Assembly: GCA_021847605.1 (NCBI GenBank)
Contig: JAJZQN010000004.1
Coordinates: 62,001 to 126,000 of the forward strand
Source of the DNA: Pseudomonadota bacterium
GTDB taxonomy: Bacteria; Pseudomonadota; Alphaproteobacteria; Sphingomonadales; Sphingomonadaceae
Length of the DNA: 64,000 bases
Reading direction: 5' to 3'
Of the stretch, positions 8,965-18,035 are shown in pieces. Every line of letters begins with the position of its first letter. The stretch's first letter is position 1. Below the pieces are notes generated by a model. That model was not told where the DNA came from, did no database searches, and was given only the letters and a program-made list of their open reading frames with translations. The position numbers were made by a program, and so were the translations under genes.

Positions 8965-10116
8965 ATGGCGGTGCTGAACGACGAACAGCAGATGCTGAAG
9001 GATATGGCCGCGGAATGGGTCCGCGACCGTATGCCTATTACGGCGCTGCGGAGCCTGTATGATCATGGCGGTGGCGGGCGTAGTGACGCCATCGGCTATG
9101 ATCCCGAATGCTGGGCCGAAATGGCGGCGATGGGATGGACCGGCATCATCGTGCCGGAAGCGCATGGCGGGTCCGATTTTGGCTATCAGAGCCTAGGGCT
9201 AATCTTGGAGGAGTTGGGGCGGACGCTGGCGGCCTCTCCCCTGCTGAGTTCTGCGCTGGGTGCGGTCACGGCGCTGCGCCTGGGCGGCGATGCGGTGCAG
9301 CAGGAACGCTGGCTGCCGGGTCTTGCCGACGGATCGGCCATCGGCACCATCGCATTCGAGGAAGGCGCGCATTTCGCGCCCGAGCGTATCGCGACCAGCG
9401 CTACTTTATCGGGCGATCAGTGGATCGTGAATGGTCGGAAACACCCGGTGCAGGACGGGATGGCGGCGAATATCTTCATCGCGTCGGCACGAACATCCGG
9501 CCAGCCGGGCGATCGCGACGGGCTGACCCTGTTCGTGATCGATGCCGATGCGGCGGGCCTGACCCGCGACCCGCTGGACCAGATTGATGCGCGGCGCCCG
9601 GCTGCCCTGACGTTGAAGGATGTGACCATTGCGTCCGACCGGGTGCTGGGCGAAGTCGGCAAGGGCGCGGACCTGATCGACGCCATCGTCGATCGCGCAG
9701 CAGTCGGCATGGCGGCCGAAATGCTGGGCGCGTCGGCGCAGGCGTTCGACACGACGATGGATTATCTGAAGACCCGCGTTCAGTTCGGCGCGATCATCGG
9801 CTCTTTTCAGGCGCTTCAGCATCGGGCGGCGGACCTGTTCGGTGAGTTGCAGCTCACCCAGTCGGCGGTCGAGGATGCACTGATCGCGATTGACGACGAT
9901 GCGGCGGATATATCCGCGCTGGCATCGCTGGCGAAGGCGACAGCGGGCGAAACGCTGCACCGCATATCCGCGCAAATGGTGCAGTTGCATGGCGGCATCG
10001 GCATGACCCATGAACATGATGCCGGTCTGTATCTGAAACGCGCCCGCGTGGCCGAGCAATGCTATGGATCGACCGCCTGGCACCGTGATCGCTGGGCGCG
10101 GCTGAACGGTTATTGA
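8965..10116 (+). CDS. Acyl-CoA dehydrogenase, partner subunit
   Basis: 383 residues from ATG 8965, preceded by GGGAGGACG; the longer in-frame extension overlaps the previous gene and is rejected. It has acyl-CoA dehydrogenase N-terminal and C-terminal helical domains (HGGIGMTHEHDAGLYLKRA near the end). The middle beta-domain is divergent, and no IYEGT-type glutamate is visible. Its position 46 bp after the first dehydrogenase gene supports a heteromeric complex in which each subunit supplies part of the active site. It would desaturate a CoA-thioester carrying a bulky or branched acyl group. Homology is clear; the subunit assembly is inferred. Confidence 0.9.
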   Translation: MAVLNDEQQMLKDMAAEWVRDRMPITALRSLYDHGGGGRSDAIGYDPECWAEMAAMGWTGIIVPEAHGGSDFGYQSLGLILEELGRTLAASPLLSSALGAVTALRLGGDAVQQERWLPGLADGSAIGTIAFEEGAHFAPERIATSATLSGDQWIVNGRKHPVQDGMAANIFIASARTSGQPGDRDGLTLFVIDADAAGLTRDPLDQIDARRPAALTLKDVTIASDRVLGEVGKGADLIDAIVDRAAVGMAAEMLGASAQAFDTTMDYLKTRVQFGAIIGSFQALQHRAADLFGELQLTQSAVEDALIAIDDDAADISALASLAKATAGETLHRISAQMVQLHGGIGMTHEHDAGLYLKRARVAEQCYGSTAWHRDRWARLNGY

Positions 10117-10123
10117 AGGGCGA

Positions 10124-11149
10124 ATGATGACCCAGACCCGTGAAATCAGGCTGAAGCGTCGCCCGGTCGGTACGCCTGTCGACGATGATTTCGAGATGGC
10201 GACGATCAGCCTGCCCGATCCCGCCGACGGCGAAGTGCAGGTGCGCAACCTGTGGATGGCGGTGGACCCCGCCATGCGCGGGCGCATGAGCGACGCAAAA
10301 AGCTATATCCCGCCCTTTGCGCTGGATGCGGCGATGGAAGGGCCGGCCATCGGCGAAGTCGTGGCGTCGCGCGACCCCGCGTTCCGGCCGGGCGACCTTG
10401 TGTTTTCACGGCTGGGCTGGCGGGAAATGTTCAATGCGCCGGCCAGCGCGCTCCAGCATCGCGAAGCGGGCGGCCTGCCGCCGCAGGCCTGGCTCTGCTT
10501 TGCCGGGATGCCGGGCCTGACCGCCTATGCCGGGTTGATGCGGATTGCGCAGTTGAAGGCTGGCGATCTCGTCTTCGTATCGGCGGCGTCGGGCGCGGTC
10601 GGCTCCATCGCGTGCCAAATTGCCCGCAATCTGGGGCATAAGGTCATCGGATCGGCAGGCGGGCCGGAAAAGACCGCCTTCCTGCGCGATGTGCTGAAGG
10701 TCGACGCCGCCATCGATTACAAGGCCGAACCCAGCCTGACCAAGGCATTGGCGCGCGAGGTCAAAGGGCTGGGCGCCAAGGGTATCGACGTCTATTTCGA
10801 GAATGTCGGCGGCGATCATTTGCAGGCGGCCCTGTCGCTGGCCAATGACTTCGCCCGCTTCGCAGTGTGCGGCATGATCTCGCAATATAATGTGACCGAC
10901 GCGCCGACCGTACCGCGAAACCTGACCATGGTGATGACCAAGCGCATCCGCATGGAGGGCTATATCGCGCTCGACCATATGGATCTGGAGCCGGAGATGG
11001 TCGCGCGCATGACCGAATGGAATGCACAGGGCCAGATGGCGTCGGCCGAGACGGTCTATGACGGCATCGAACGAGCGCTCGATGCCTTTGCCGGCCTGTT
11101 CACCGGCGCCAATATGGGCCGGACGCTGGTGCGCCTCACCCCCGGCTGA
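10124..11149 (+). CDS. NADPH-dependent medium-chain reductase (curcumin reductase/2-alkenal reductase type)
   Basis: 341 residues, from ATG 10124 or 10127 (AAGGGCG upstream). The N-terminus matches the zinc-free MDR subgroup, with WMAVDPAMRGRM. AASGAVGSIACQIARNLG is the glycine-rich NADPH site, and VYFENVGGDHLQAAL is a typical subgroup motif. These enzymes reduce carbon-carbon double bonds of enones and 2-alkenals. In this operon, between a dehydrogenase pair and a CoA-transferase, it could reduce an unsaturated intermediate. It lies 7 bp downstream of the dehydrogenase gene. Confidence 0.92.
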   Translation: MMTQTREIRLKRRPVGTPVDDDFEMATISLPDPADGEVQVRNLWMAVDPAMRGRMSDAKSYIPPFALDAAMEGPAIGEVVASRDPAFRPGDLVFSRLGWREMFNAPASALQHREAGGLPPQAWLCFAGMPGLTAYAGLMRIAQLKAGDLVFVSAASGAVGSIACQIARNLGHKVIGSAGGPEKTAFLRDVLKVDAAIDYKAEPSLTKALAREVKGLGAKGIDVYFENVGGDHLQAALSLANDFARFAVCGMISQYNVTDAPTVPRNLTMVMTKRIRMEGYIALDHMDLEPEMVARMTEWNAQGQMASAETVYDGIERALDAFAGLFTGANMGRTLVRLTPG

Positions 11150-11174
11150 TCCCCTCACCCCGGAGCAAGACGAT

Positions 11175-12383
11175 ATGTATGACATGCTGAAAGGGCTGCG
11201 CGTGGTCGAAGGCGCGGCCTTCATCGCGGGGCCGTCCTGTGGCCTGCATCTGGCGCAGATGGGCGCCGAGGTGATCCGCTTCGACGCCATCGGCGGTGGC
11301 CCCGATTATCGCCGATGGCCGGTCGCCCCCAATGGCGACAGCCTCTATTGGGAGGGTCTGAACAAGGGCAAGAAGTCGGTCGCCATCGACCTTGGCCGAC
11401 CCGAAGGCCGGGAGCTGGCCGTCGCCATCGCCACCGCGCCGGGCGACAATGCCGGACTGTTCCTGACCAACTATCCGGTGAAGGGGTTCCTGAGCCATGA
11501 GGCGCTGGCCGCGCATCGGGCGGACATCATCACCGTGCGCGTCATGGGGTGGGCCGATGGATCGCCAGCGGTCGATTATACGATCAACGCCGCCGTCGGC
11601 GTGCCGCATATGACCGGCCCGGCGGACGATGATCGTCCGGTCAATCACGTCCTGCCAGCATGGGATTTGCTGGGCGGCGCCTATGCCGCCTTTGCCATGA
11701 CGGCCGCGCTGCTGCGGCGGCGCGAAAGCGGTCAGGGCGCGGAAATCCGTGTGCCTCTGTCCGATCTGGCCGCGTCCAGTATGTCGCATCTGGGGTCGGT
11801 TGCCGAAGTGCTGAATGGTGGCGACCGCCCGCGCATGGGCAATGACCTGTTCGGGGCGTTCGGTCGCGACTTCGTGACGGCGGATGGGCGGCGGCTGATC
11901 GTCGTGGCGATCACGCCGCGCCAATGGTCGGGGCTGGTGAAGACATTGGGCATCGGCGACGCGGTTTCGGCCATCGAGTCGGAAACTGGCGCCAGTTTCG
12001 CCAAAGACGAAGGCGCGCGCTTCACCTGTCGCGCCCGCCTGTTCCCCCTGTTCGAGGCGGCATTCGCCAAACGAACCGCCTCGGAGTTACAGCCCGCTTT
12101 CGACGGCGGCGGCGTGACATGGGGCGAATATCAATCGCTGCATCAGGCGGTGACGCAGGACGCGCGCCTGTTCACCGCCAATCCCCTGTTCGAAACGGTC
12201 CGCCATCCCAGCGGCCTGTCCTACCCCACATCCGGTCCCGCCGGAACGCTGGCGGGGGAGCCAAGGGCGTCGGTCGGCATCGCCCCGCGCCTTGGCCAGC
12301 ATACCGACGAGATACTGGCGCAGGTTCTGGGACTGGACAGCGGCGCCATCGGCAAATTGCATGATGAAGGATTGGTCGCATGA
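11175..12383 (+). CDS. Family III CoA-transferase (CaiB/BaiF)
   Basis: 402 residues from ATG 11175 with GGAGCAAGA upstream; the longer open frame overlaps the preceding gene. The opening LKGLRVVEGAAFIAGPSCG and the segment LPAWDLLGGAYAAFAMTAAL, with Asp in the family catalytic position, identify CaiB/BaiF. Such enzymes move CoA between carboxylic acids via an aspartyl-CoA intermediate. It would activate a free acid from this pathway or recycle CoA from an end product. It shares a 4-bp ATGA overlap with the downstream hydratase gene. Confidence 0.92.
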   Translation: MYDMLKGLRVVEGAAFIAGPSCGLHLAQMGAEVIRFDAIGGGPDYRRWPVAPNGDSLYWEGLNKGKKSVAIDLGRPEGRELAVAIATAPGDNAGLFLTNYPVKGFLSHEALAAHRADIITVRVMGWADGSPAVDYTINAAVGVPHMTGPADDDRPVNHVLPAWDLLGGAYAAFAMTAALLRRRESGQGAEIRVPLSDLAASSMSHLGSVAEVLNGGDRPRMGNDLFGAFGRDFVTADGRRLIVVAITPRQWSGLVKTLGIGDAVSAIESETGASFAKDEGARFTCRARLFPLFEAAFAKRTASELQPAFDGGGVTWGEYQSLHQAVTQDARLFTANPLFETVRHPSGLSYPTSGPAGTLAGEPRASVGIAPRLGQHTDEILAQVLGLDSGAIGKLHDEGLVA

Positions 12384-13204
12384 GCATTACACCGGCCGAT
12401 ATCGACCATTGGCGGACATGGATCGACAGCCGTGAGGAACGCAGCGAGATACTGGATCGCAGCGCGTTGATCCGTTTCGCCGCCGCCATCGGAGAGCCGC
12501 TGGACGTCGATCATGAACTGCCGTCGCTGGGACACTGGGCCTTTTTCCTTCCCGTGGCGGCCGCCGATCAGATCGGCGTCGATGGCCACCCCAAGCGCGG
12601 CGGGTTCCTGCCACCGATCAGCCTGCCGCGTCGGATGTTCGCCGCCGCCGATATGGAATTTGGCGCGCCGTTGATCCTCGACTGGGAGGCGACGCGGACC
12701 TCCCGCATCCTCGATGTCGTCCATAAATCGGGCCGCAGCGGCGATCTGGTCTTCGTGACGGTGGAACATCGCATCGTGCAGGCCGACGAGGAGCGCGTGC
12801 GCGAAGTGCAGACCATCGTCTATCGCGATGCCGGCGCGCCGATGGCCGCAATCGAACCGGCACAGGTGGAGCAACAGGCGGACGACCGGATATGGCATCC
12901 CACGACGCCGGACCTGTTCCGCTTTTCCGCCGTCACCTTCAACAGTCATCGCATCCATTATGACCTGCCCTATACGCAGCAGGAGGAAGGCTATCCGGGC
13001 CTTGTGATCCATGGGCCGTTCACCGCGACCCGGCTGTTCGCCCATGCGCAACGTGGCGACCGGACACCGCGCAGCTTTTCGTTCCGCGCGGTGGCGCCGC
13101 TCATTTGCGGGCAGGATGTGCTGCTGCGCGAGGAAGCCGATGGCCAGTGTCGCGCCATCCGCTGCGATGGGGCCGATGCCATGATCGCGACGGCTGGCTA
13201 TTGA
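12380..13204 (+). CDS. Hotdog-fold hydratase, HTD2/mesaconyl-C4-CoA hydratase type
   Basis: 274 residues. The start overlaps the CoA-transferase stop (ATGA). The N-terminal half resembles the FAS1-type dehydratase/MaoC N-domain (LGHWAFFLP, then GGFLPPISLPRRMFAAADMEF). The second half has hydratase 2-like IHGPFTATRLF and FSFRAVAPLICGQ. Members hydrate unsaturated acyl-CoAs, including mesaconyl- and itaconyl-CoA. This is consistent with hydration after desaturation by the paired dehydrogenases. Exact substrate unknown. Last gene of the operon that starts at 7737. Confidence 0.85.
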   Translation: MSITPADIDHWRTWIDSREERSEILDRSALIRFAAAIGEPLDVDHELPSLGHWAFFLPVAAADQIGVDGHPKRGGFLPPISLPRRMFAAADMEFGAPLILDWEATRTSRILDVVHKSGRSGDLVFVTVEHRIVQADEERVREVQTIVYRDAGAPMAAIEPAQVEQQADDRIWHPTTPDLFRFSAVTFNSHRIHYDLPYTQQEEGYPGLVIHGPFTATRLFAHAQRGDRTPRSFSFRAVAPLICGQDVLLREEADGQCRAIRCDGADAMIATAGY

Positions 13205-13209
13205 CTTCA

Positions 13210-13231
13210 ATATTGATCCATAGTGCAATAT
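13210..13231 (+). promoter_or_regulatory. Regulon operator copy 6
   Basis: The arms are ATATTGATC-N4-GTGCAATAT, a strong palindrome. It lies 61 bp before the acyl-CoA dehydrogenase at 13293. A possible -35 (TTGACT, 13201-13206) sits just to its left, so binding would cover the -10 region. Confidence 0.72.
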
Positions 13232-13292
13232 TAATTGACGTACAGCCCGCTGACGATAGGTTGAGCCGGACTGCCCGGAGAGGAGAGATTTC

Positions 13293-14447
13293 ATGGACGC
13301 CGAGACGTTCGACCTGTTTCGCACCACCATCCAGCGTTTCGTCGCGGAAAAGCTGATCCCGGCCGAAGATGCGGTGGAGGAAGCGGACGCCGTACCCGAC
13401 AGCATCATTCAGCAGATGCGCGACATGGGCCTGTTCGGCCTGTCCGTGCCGGAGGAATATGGCGGCCTTGGCTGCACCATGGCCGAGGAAGCCGCAATCA
13501 TCCGTGAAATTACGCGCGCGTCGGTCGTCTTCCGATCCGTCATCGGGACGACGGTCGGCATCGGCAGTCAGGGTATCGTCATGGACGGGACCGAGGAGCA
13601 GAAGCGCGAATGGCTGCCCAAATTCGCGACCGGGGAAGCCATCGCCAGTTTCGGCCTGACCGAACCGGAGGCGGGGTCGGACGCCGGATCGCTGCGCACG
13701 GTGGCCGTTCGTGACGGCGACAATTACCGGATCACCGGCACCAAACGCTATATCACCAATGCGCCGCGTGCCAGCGTCTTCACGCTGATGGTGCGCACGG
13801 AGCCGGATGTGAAGGGCGCGGCGGGCATTTCCGCCTTCATCCTGCCCGCCGACCTGCCGGGCATTTCGCTGGGAAAGCCCGACAAGAAAATGGGGCAGAA
13901 GGGCGCAGTCACGACCGACGTCATTCTGGACGATGTGGTCGTACCGGCCGCCAACATCATCGGCGGCGTCCCCGGTCGCGGGTTCAAAACGGCGATGAAG
14001 GTGCTGGACCGCGGCCGCATCCATATCGCCGCCGTCGCGCTGGGCATGTGCCAGCGCCTGATCGACATGGCGCTGCAATATACGCTGGAGCGCAAGCAGT
14101 TCGGCCAGCGCATCGCCAATTTCCAGCTGGTGCAGGCGATGCTGGCCGACATGAAGGTCGACATGCTGACGACCGAAGCGCTGATGCAGTCGGTCGCCGC
14201 CAAGTTCGACGCCGGTGAGCCAGTCAGTCTGGAATGCGCCGCGCTCAAATATTATGCCACCGAAGCGGTCGGGCGCATCGCCGACCGCGCGGTTCAGATC
14301 TATGGCGGCGCCGGATATATGGCCGAATATAAGGTCGAGCGCTTCTATCGCGATGTGCGCCTGCTGCGCATTTACGAAGGCACCAGCCAGATCCAGCAGA
14401 CCATCATCGCCAAGCACATGATCCGGCAGGCCGAAGCCGCCGCCTGA
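13293..14447 (+). CDS. Acyl-CoA dehydrogenase (classical)
   Basis: 384 residues from ATG 13293 with a strong GGAGAGGAGAG site. FGLTEPEAGSDAGS and the C-terminal IYEGTSQIQQ, with the catalytic glutamate, mark a classical homotetrameric acyl-CoA dehydrogenase. KQFGQRIANFQLVQAMLADM is the usual helix motif. It forms an alpha,beta double bond in an acyl-CoA, passing electrons to ETF. It starts a two-gene unit with the thiolase at 14483, so this pair could remove a short unit from a CoA-bound intermediate. No ETF genes lie in the window. Confidence 0.95.
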   Translation: MDAETFDLFRTTIQRFVAEKLIPAEDAVEEADAVPDSIIQQMRDMGLFGLSVPEEYGGLGCTMAEEAAIIREITRASVVFRSVIGTTVGIGSQGIVMDGTEEQKREWLPKFATGEAIASFGLTEPEAGSDAGSLRTVAVRDGDNYRITGTKRYITNAPRASVFTLMVRTEPDVKGAAGISAFILPADLPGISLGKPDKKMGQKGAVTTDVILDDVVVPAANIIGGVPGRGFKTAMKVLDRGRIHIAAVALGMCQRLIDMALQYTLERKQFGQRIANFQLVQAMLADMKVDMLTTEALMQSVAAKFDAGEPVSLECAALKYYATEAVGRIADRAVQIYGGAGYMAEYKVERFYRDVRLLRIYEGTSQIQQTIIAKHMIRQAEAAA

Positions 14448-14482
14448 TCGCCTCCCACTTTCCGACAAAGGAACATCAAACC

Positions 14483-15679
14483 ATGCGTAGAGCCGCCATC
14501 GTCGCGCCCATCCGAACCGCCGTCGGCAAATATGGCGGGTCGCTCAAATCCATGACGGCGGGCGATCTGGGCGCCATCGTCATCAAGGCGCTGGTCGACC
14601 GGACCAAGATCGATCCCGAACGGATCGACGATGTCGTTTTCTCCCAAGGCTATGGCAATGGCGAGGCGCCCTGCATCGGGCGCTGGTCGGCGCTGGCGGC
14701 GGGTCTGCCGGAATCCATTCCGGGCGTTCAGCTTGACCGGCGCTGCGGCTCCGGCCTGCAAGCGGTGATCGACGCCGCTATGCGGATTCAGACGGGCGCG
14801 GCGGACATCGTGGTCGCCGGTGGCGTCGAAAGCATGTCGAATGTCGAATATTATTCGATCGATCATCGCTGGGGCGCCCGGTCGGGTTCGACCCAGTTTC
14901 ATGACCGCCTGACGCGCGGGCGCATCATGTCGCAACCGATCGCCCGCTATGGCGTCATCAGCGGCATGATCGAAACGGCCAATAATCTGGCCAAGGATTA
15001 TAATATCTCGCGCGAAGCCTGCGACGAATATGCCGCGATGAGTCATCAGCGCGCCACCGCCGCATGGGCGGAGGGCAAGTTTGACGATGAGCTGGTCCCC
15101 GTGCCGGTGCCGCAGCGCAAGGGCGACCCCGTCCTCTTCACCCGTGACGAGGGCATTCGGGCCGATGCGACGCCGGAATCGCTCGCCTTGCTGAAACCCA
15201 TCGAAAAGGATGGCGTGGTGACGGCCGGCAATGCCAGCCAGCAGAATGATGCGGGCGCCGCCTGTCTGGTCGTGGCCGAGGACAAGCTCGCCGAACTGGG
15301 GCTGGAGCCGATGGGTTTTCTGCATAGCTGGTCGGCGGCGGGTTGCGACCCGTCGCGCATGGGGATCGGCCCGGTCCCGGCGGTCGAGCGGCTGTTTGCG
15401 CGCACCGGCCTTGGCTGGAAGGACATTGATCTGGTCGAACTCAACGAAGCCTTTGCGCCGCAGGTTCTGGCCTGCCTCAAAGGGTGGAACTGGGACGATC
15501 GCGACAAGCTGAACGTCAATGGTTCGGGCATATCGCTGGGCCATCCTATTGGGGCTACTGGCGGGCGCATCCTTGCCACGCTGCTGCGCGAACTGCATCG
15601 GCGCGATGGTCGCTACGGCCTTGAAACCATGTGCATCGGCGGCGGTCAGGGTCTGGCCGCCATCTTTGAACGCGCCTGA
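14483..15679 (+). CDS. Acetyl-CoA acyltransferase (thiolase)
   Basis: 398 residues, ribosome site AAAGGAAC. The thiolase catalytic set is present: nucleophilic Cys88 in LDRRCGSGLQAV, His in NEAFAPQ, GHPIGATGGR, and the second cysteine in MCIGGGQG. It would thiolytically cleave a 3-oxoacyl-CoA to acetyl- or propionyl-CoA plus a shortened acyl-CoA. It is co-transcribed with the upstream dehydrogenase (35 bp gap). It ends 3 bp from the convergent DMT gene. Confidence 0.95.
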   Translation: MRRAAIVAPIRTAVGKYGGSLKSMTAGDLGAIVIKALVDRTKIDPERIDDVVFSQGYGNGEAPCIGRWSALAAGLPESIPGVQLDRRCGSGLQAVIDAAMRIQTGAADIVVAGGVESMSNVEYYSIDHRWGARSGSTQFHDRLTRGRIMSQPIARYGVISGMIETANNLAKDYNISREACDEYAAMSHQRATAAWAEGKFDDELVPVPVPQRKGDPVLFTRDEGIRADATPESLALLKPIEKDGVVTAGNASQQNDAGAACLVVAEDKLAELGLEPMGFLHSWSAAGCDPSRMGIGPVPAVERLFARTGLGWKDIDLVELNEAFAPQVLACLKGWNWDDRDKLNVNGSGISLGHPIGATGGRILATLLRELHRRDGRYGLETMCIGGGQGLAAIFERA

Positions 15680-15682
15680 CGA

Positions 15683-16570
15683 TCAGGTCGGCGTACGATC
15701 CCGCGCCAGCGCGATGATCGCCACGCCGACCAGCGCCACCGTCCCCCCGCCGATCATGACAAGCGTGATCGGCGTGTGGAAATAAAGGGACGCAAACAGG
15801 GTCGAGAGAACCGGCGATGCCAGCATGAAGGGCATCACGCTCGACACCGGATAGCGTTGCAGCAACCATGCCAGCGCCCCCTGCCCCATGATCGTCGCGC
15901 CTATGCAGGAAAAGGCGAACCAGCCGATGGCAAGGCCGCCGACATGGGGCAGCCCCGCAATCGCTGACCGCTCGAACGCGATGGCAAAGGGGGCAAGCGT
16001 CACGAAACCCATCAGGCCGTTCCATGCCTGACCGTTCATCACGCTGACGCCCGCCAGCTTGCGCTGGACCAGCGTCCCCCCGCCCCACACCATGGCGGCG
16101 CTGGCCATGACCAGCACGGCCGGGATTTCCCCGCTGATATGCGGATCGAACACCAGAGCCACCACCCCGGCAAAGGCGAGCAGCACACCCGCGATCTTTT
16201 GCCGGCTCAGCCTTTCGCCCAGCAACAGCGCGCCCAGCAGCAGCGAGAAGGGAACGCTGAGCTGTCCCGCGATGGCGAGCGCGCCGACATTGGTCGCCAT
16301 GAACAGGGCCAGGTTGAGCAGCAGAAGGAACAGCCCGCCATTCAGAAAGCCGTACAGCATCAGCCACCCGGTACGCCCCGGCAAGGGACGTAGTGCGGGT
16401 GCGCAGAGCAGGCACACGCAGCCCATGCGCAACGCCACCGACAGTAGCGGGGCGCTCGCATCCACCACGACCTTCATCGCTATGACGTTCAGCGCAAAGA
16501 AGATGTTGGCCAGCATCACCAGCCCCAACGCCGCGATGCCGAAATGGGGGCGTGATGGCCCGTCGCTCAT
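15683..16570 (-). CDS. EamA/DMT-family membrane transporter
   Basis: 295 residues from ATG 16570 with GGGAGAGGAACGAT upstream; the longer frame from 16597 has no comparable site. About ten hydrophobic segments appear in two EamA repeats, with the repeat motif PFSLLLGALLLGERLSR in the first and VMPFMLASPVLSTLFA in the second. These inner-membrane permeases export or import small metabolites; the substrate is unknown. It is divergent from the CoA-transferase at 16782, and the operator at 16648 lies between them, so it may be induced with the island. Confidence 0.9.
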   Translation of the reverse strand: MSDGPSRPHFGIAALGLVMLANIFFALNVIAMKVVVDASAPLLSVALRMGCVCLLCAPALRPLPGRTGWLMLYGFLNGGLFLLLLNLALFMATNVGALAIAGQLSVPFSLLLGALLLGERLSRQKIAGVLLAFAGVVALVFDPHISGEIPAVLVMASAAMVWGGGTLVQRKLAGVSVMNGQAWNGLMGFVTLAPFAIAFERSAIAGLPHVGGLAIGWFAFSCIGATIMGQGALAWLLQRYPVSSVMPFMLASPVLSTLFASLYFHTPITLVMIGGGTVALVGVAIIALARDRTPT

Positions 16571-16647
16571 ATCGTTCCTCTCCCTATGCCCGTCCATGTG
16601 CGTGCCTGCGCTGCGGGTCCATCGTCCGGTTGCTGCCTTTTATTCCA

Positions 16648-16669
16648 AAAGTATCCCATGGTGCAATAA
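16648..16669 (+). promoter_or_regulatory. Regulon operator copy 7
   Basis: The arms are AAAGTATCC-N4-GTGCAATAA. It is the only copy in the divergent region between the DMT gene and the CoA-transferase operon, so it could serve both. The left arm is the TATCC type. Confidence 0.62.
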
Positions 16670-16781
16670 TTCTTGTCAGGCAGCGCGCCGCCCGCTATTC
16701 CCTTCATCAACGAACACAGCAGATAGCGGGACGGGAGCGGATGCGATTCTTGCATGACCGGATAAATATGGGGGTGCGACC

Positions 16782-18029
16782 ATGAAGGGTCGGGCGCTCG
16801 ACGGGATCAAGGTGCTGGACCTTTCGCGCGTATTGGCCGGGCCATGGTCGACGCAGATCCTTGCGGATTTCGGCGCGGACGTCATCAAGATCGAACTGCC
16901 CGGCGCCGGGGACGATACCCGCGCCTGGGGTCCACCCTATCTGACCGATGCCGATGGGCAGCCGGAAATCGGCACCAGCGCCTATTATCTGTCCTGCAAC
17001 CGCAACAAGCGGTCGGCCGCCATCAATCTCGCCACGCCGCAGGGGGCGGAGCTGATCCGCAAACTGGCCGCGCAGGCGGACATATTGGTCGAGAATTTCA
17101 AGGTCGGGGGCTTACGCAAATATGGCCTCGACTATGACAGTCTGAAGGCGGTCAATCCCCGCCTCGTCTATTGCTCCATCACCGGCTTTGGCCAGACCGG
17201 CCCCTATGCCGACCGTGGCGGATATGATTTCGTCGCGCAGGGCATGGGCGGCTTCATGAGCATCACGGGTGAGGAGAATGGCGGGCCGCTGCGCGCCGGG
17301 GTCGCCATGGCGGACCTGTCCACCGGCATGTTCGCCACCGTGTCGATCATGATGGCCCTGCGCCATGCAGAGCGGACTGGTGAAGGACAGCAGATCGACG
17401 TGTCGCTGCTCGATACCCAGATCGCGATGCTGGCCAATCAGGGGATGAACTATCTGGTCGGGGGCATCGTGCCGGGGCGTCTGGGCAACCGGCATCCGAC
17501 GGTCGTCCCCTACAAAACGTTCGAGGTCGCGGACGGGGAAATGATCATCGCCATCGGCAATGATCGGCAATTCCGCGCCTTTTGCACGGAAATGGGCCAT
17601 GCCGAGCTTGGCACCGATCCGCGTTTCGCCACCAGCGCTCAGCGCCTGATCAACCGCGACGAGATAGAGGCGAAGGTGCAGGAGATTGTCCGCCCCTTCC
17701 CGCGCGACGCGCTGATGGAGCGTTTCGTGGCCAAAGGTGTACCGGCCGGGCCGGTGAACACCATCCAGGATGTGTTCGAAGATCCGTTCGTGGAGGCCCG
17801 CAACACCGTCCACCGCTATCGGCGCGAGGAGGACGGCGTGGAAATCCCGACCGTCGCCTATCCCGGAAAATTGTCGGCCACACCAGCCGATTATCGCCAT
17901 TGCCCGCCGCGCGTGGGCGAACATAGCCGCCAAATTTTGGGAGACTGGCTGGGGCTGGACGATGCCGCGCTCGACGCGCTGACGTCGGATGGAGCCATCG
18001 CCCAGCGCCCGGTCAAGGAAAGGGTCTGA
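16782..18029 (+). CDS. Family III CoA-transferase (CaiB/BaiF)
   Basis: 415 residues. The N-terminus GIKVLDLSRVLAGPWSTQIL is the family signature, and AGVAMADLSTGMFA holds the probable catalytic Asp178. GFGQTGPYADRGGYDFVAQG is also characteristic. It belongs to the succinyl-CoA/acid transferase-like branch and would load CoA onto a pathway acid. First gene of a four-gene unit with an SDR, a crotonase and a long acyl-CoA dehydrogenase, controlled from the operator-bearing region at 16648. Confidence 0.94.
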   Translation: MKGRALDGIKVLDLSRVLAGPWSTQILADFGADVIKIELPGAGDDTRAWGPPYLTDADGQPEIGTSAYYLSCNRNKRSAAINLATPQGAELIRKLAAQADILVENFKVGGLRKYGLDYDSLKAVNPRLVYCSITGFGQTGPYADRGGYDFVAQGMGGFMSITGEENGGPLRAGVAMADLSTGMFATVSIMMALRHAERTGEGQQIDVSLLDTQIAMLANQGMNYLVGGIVPGRLGNRHPTVVPYKTFEVADGEMIIAIGNDRQFRAFCTEMGHAELGTDPRFATSAQRLINRDEIEAKVQEIVRPFPRDALMERFVAKGVPAGPVNTIQDVFEDPFVEARNTVHRYRREEDGVEIPTVAYPGKLSATPADYRHCPPRVGEHSRQILGDWLGLDDAALDALTSDGAIAQRPVKERV

Positions 18030-18035
18030 AGACAT

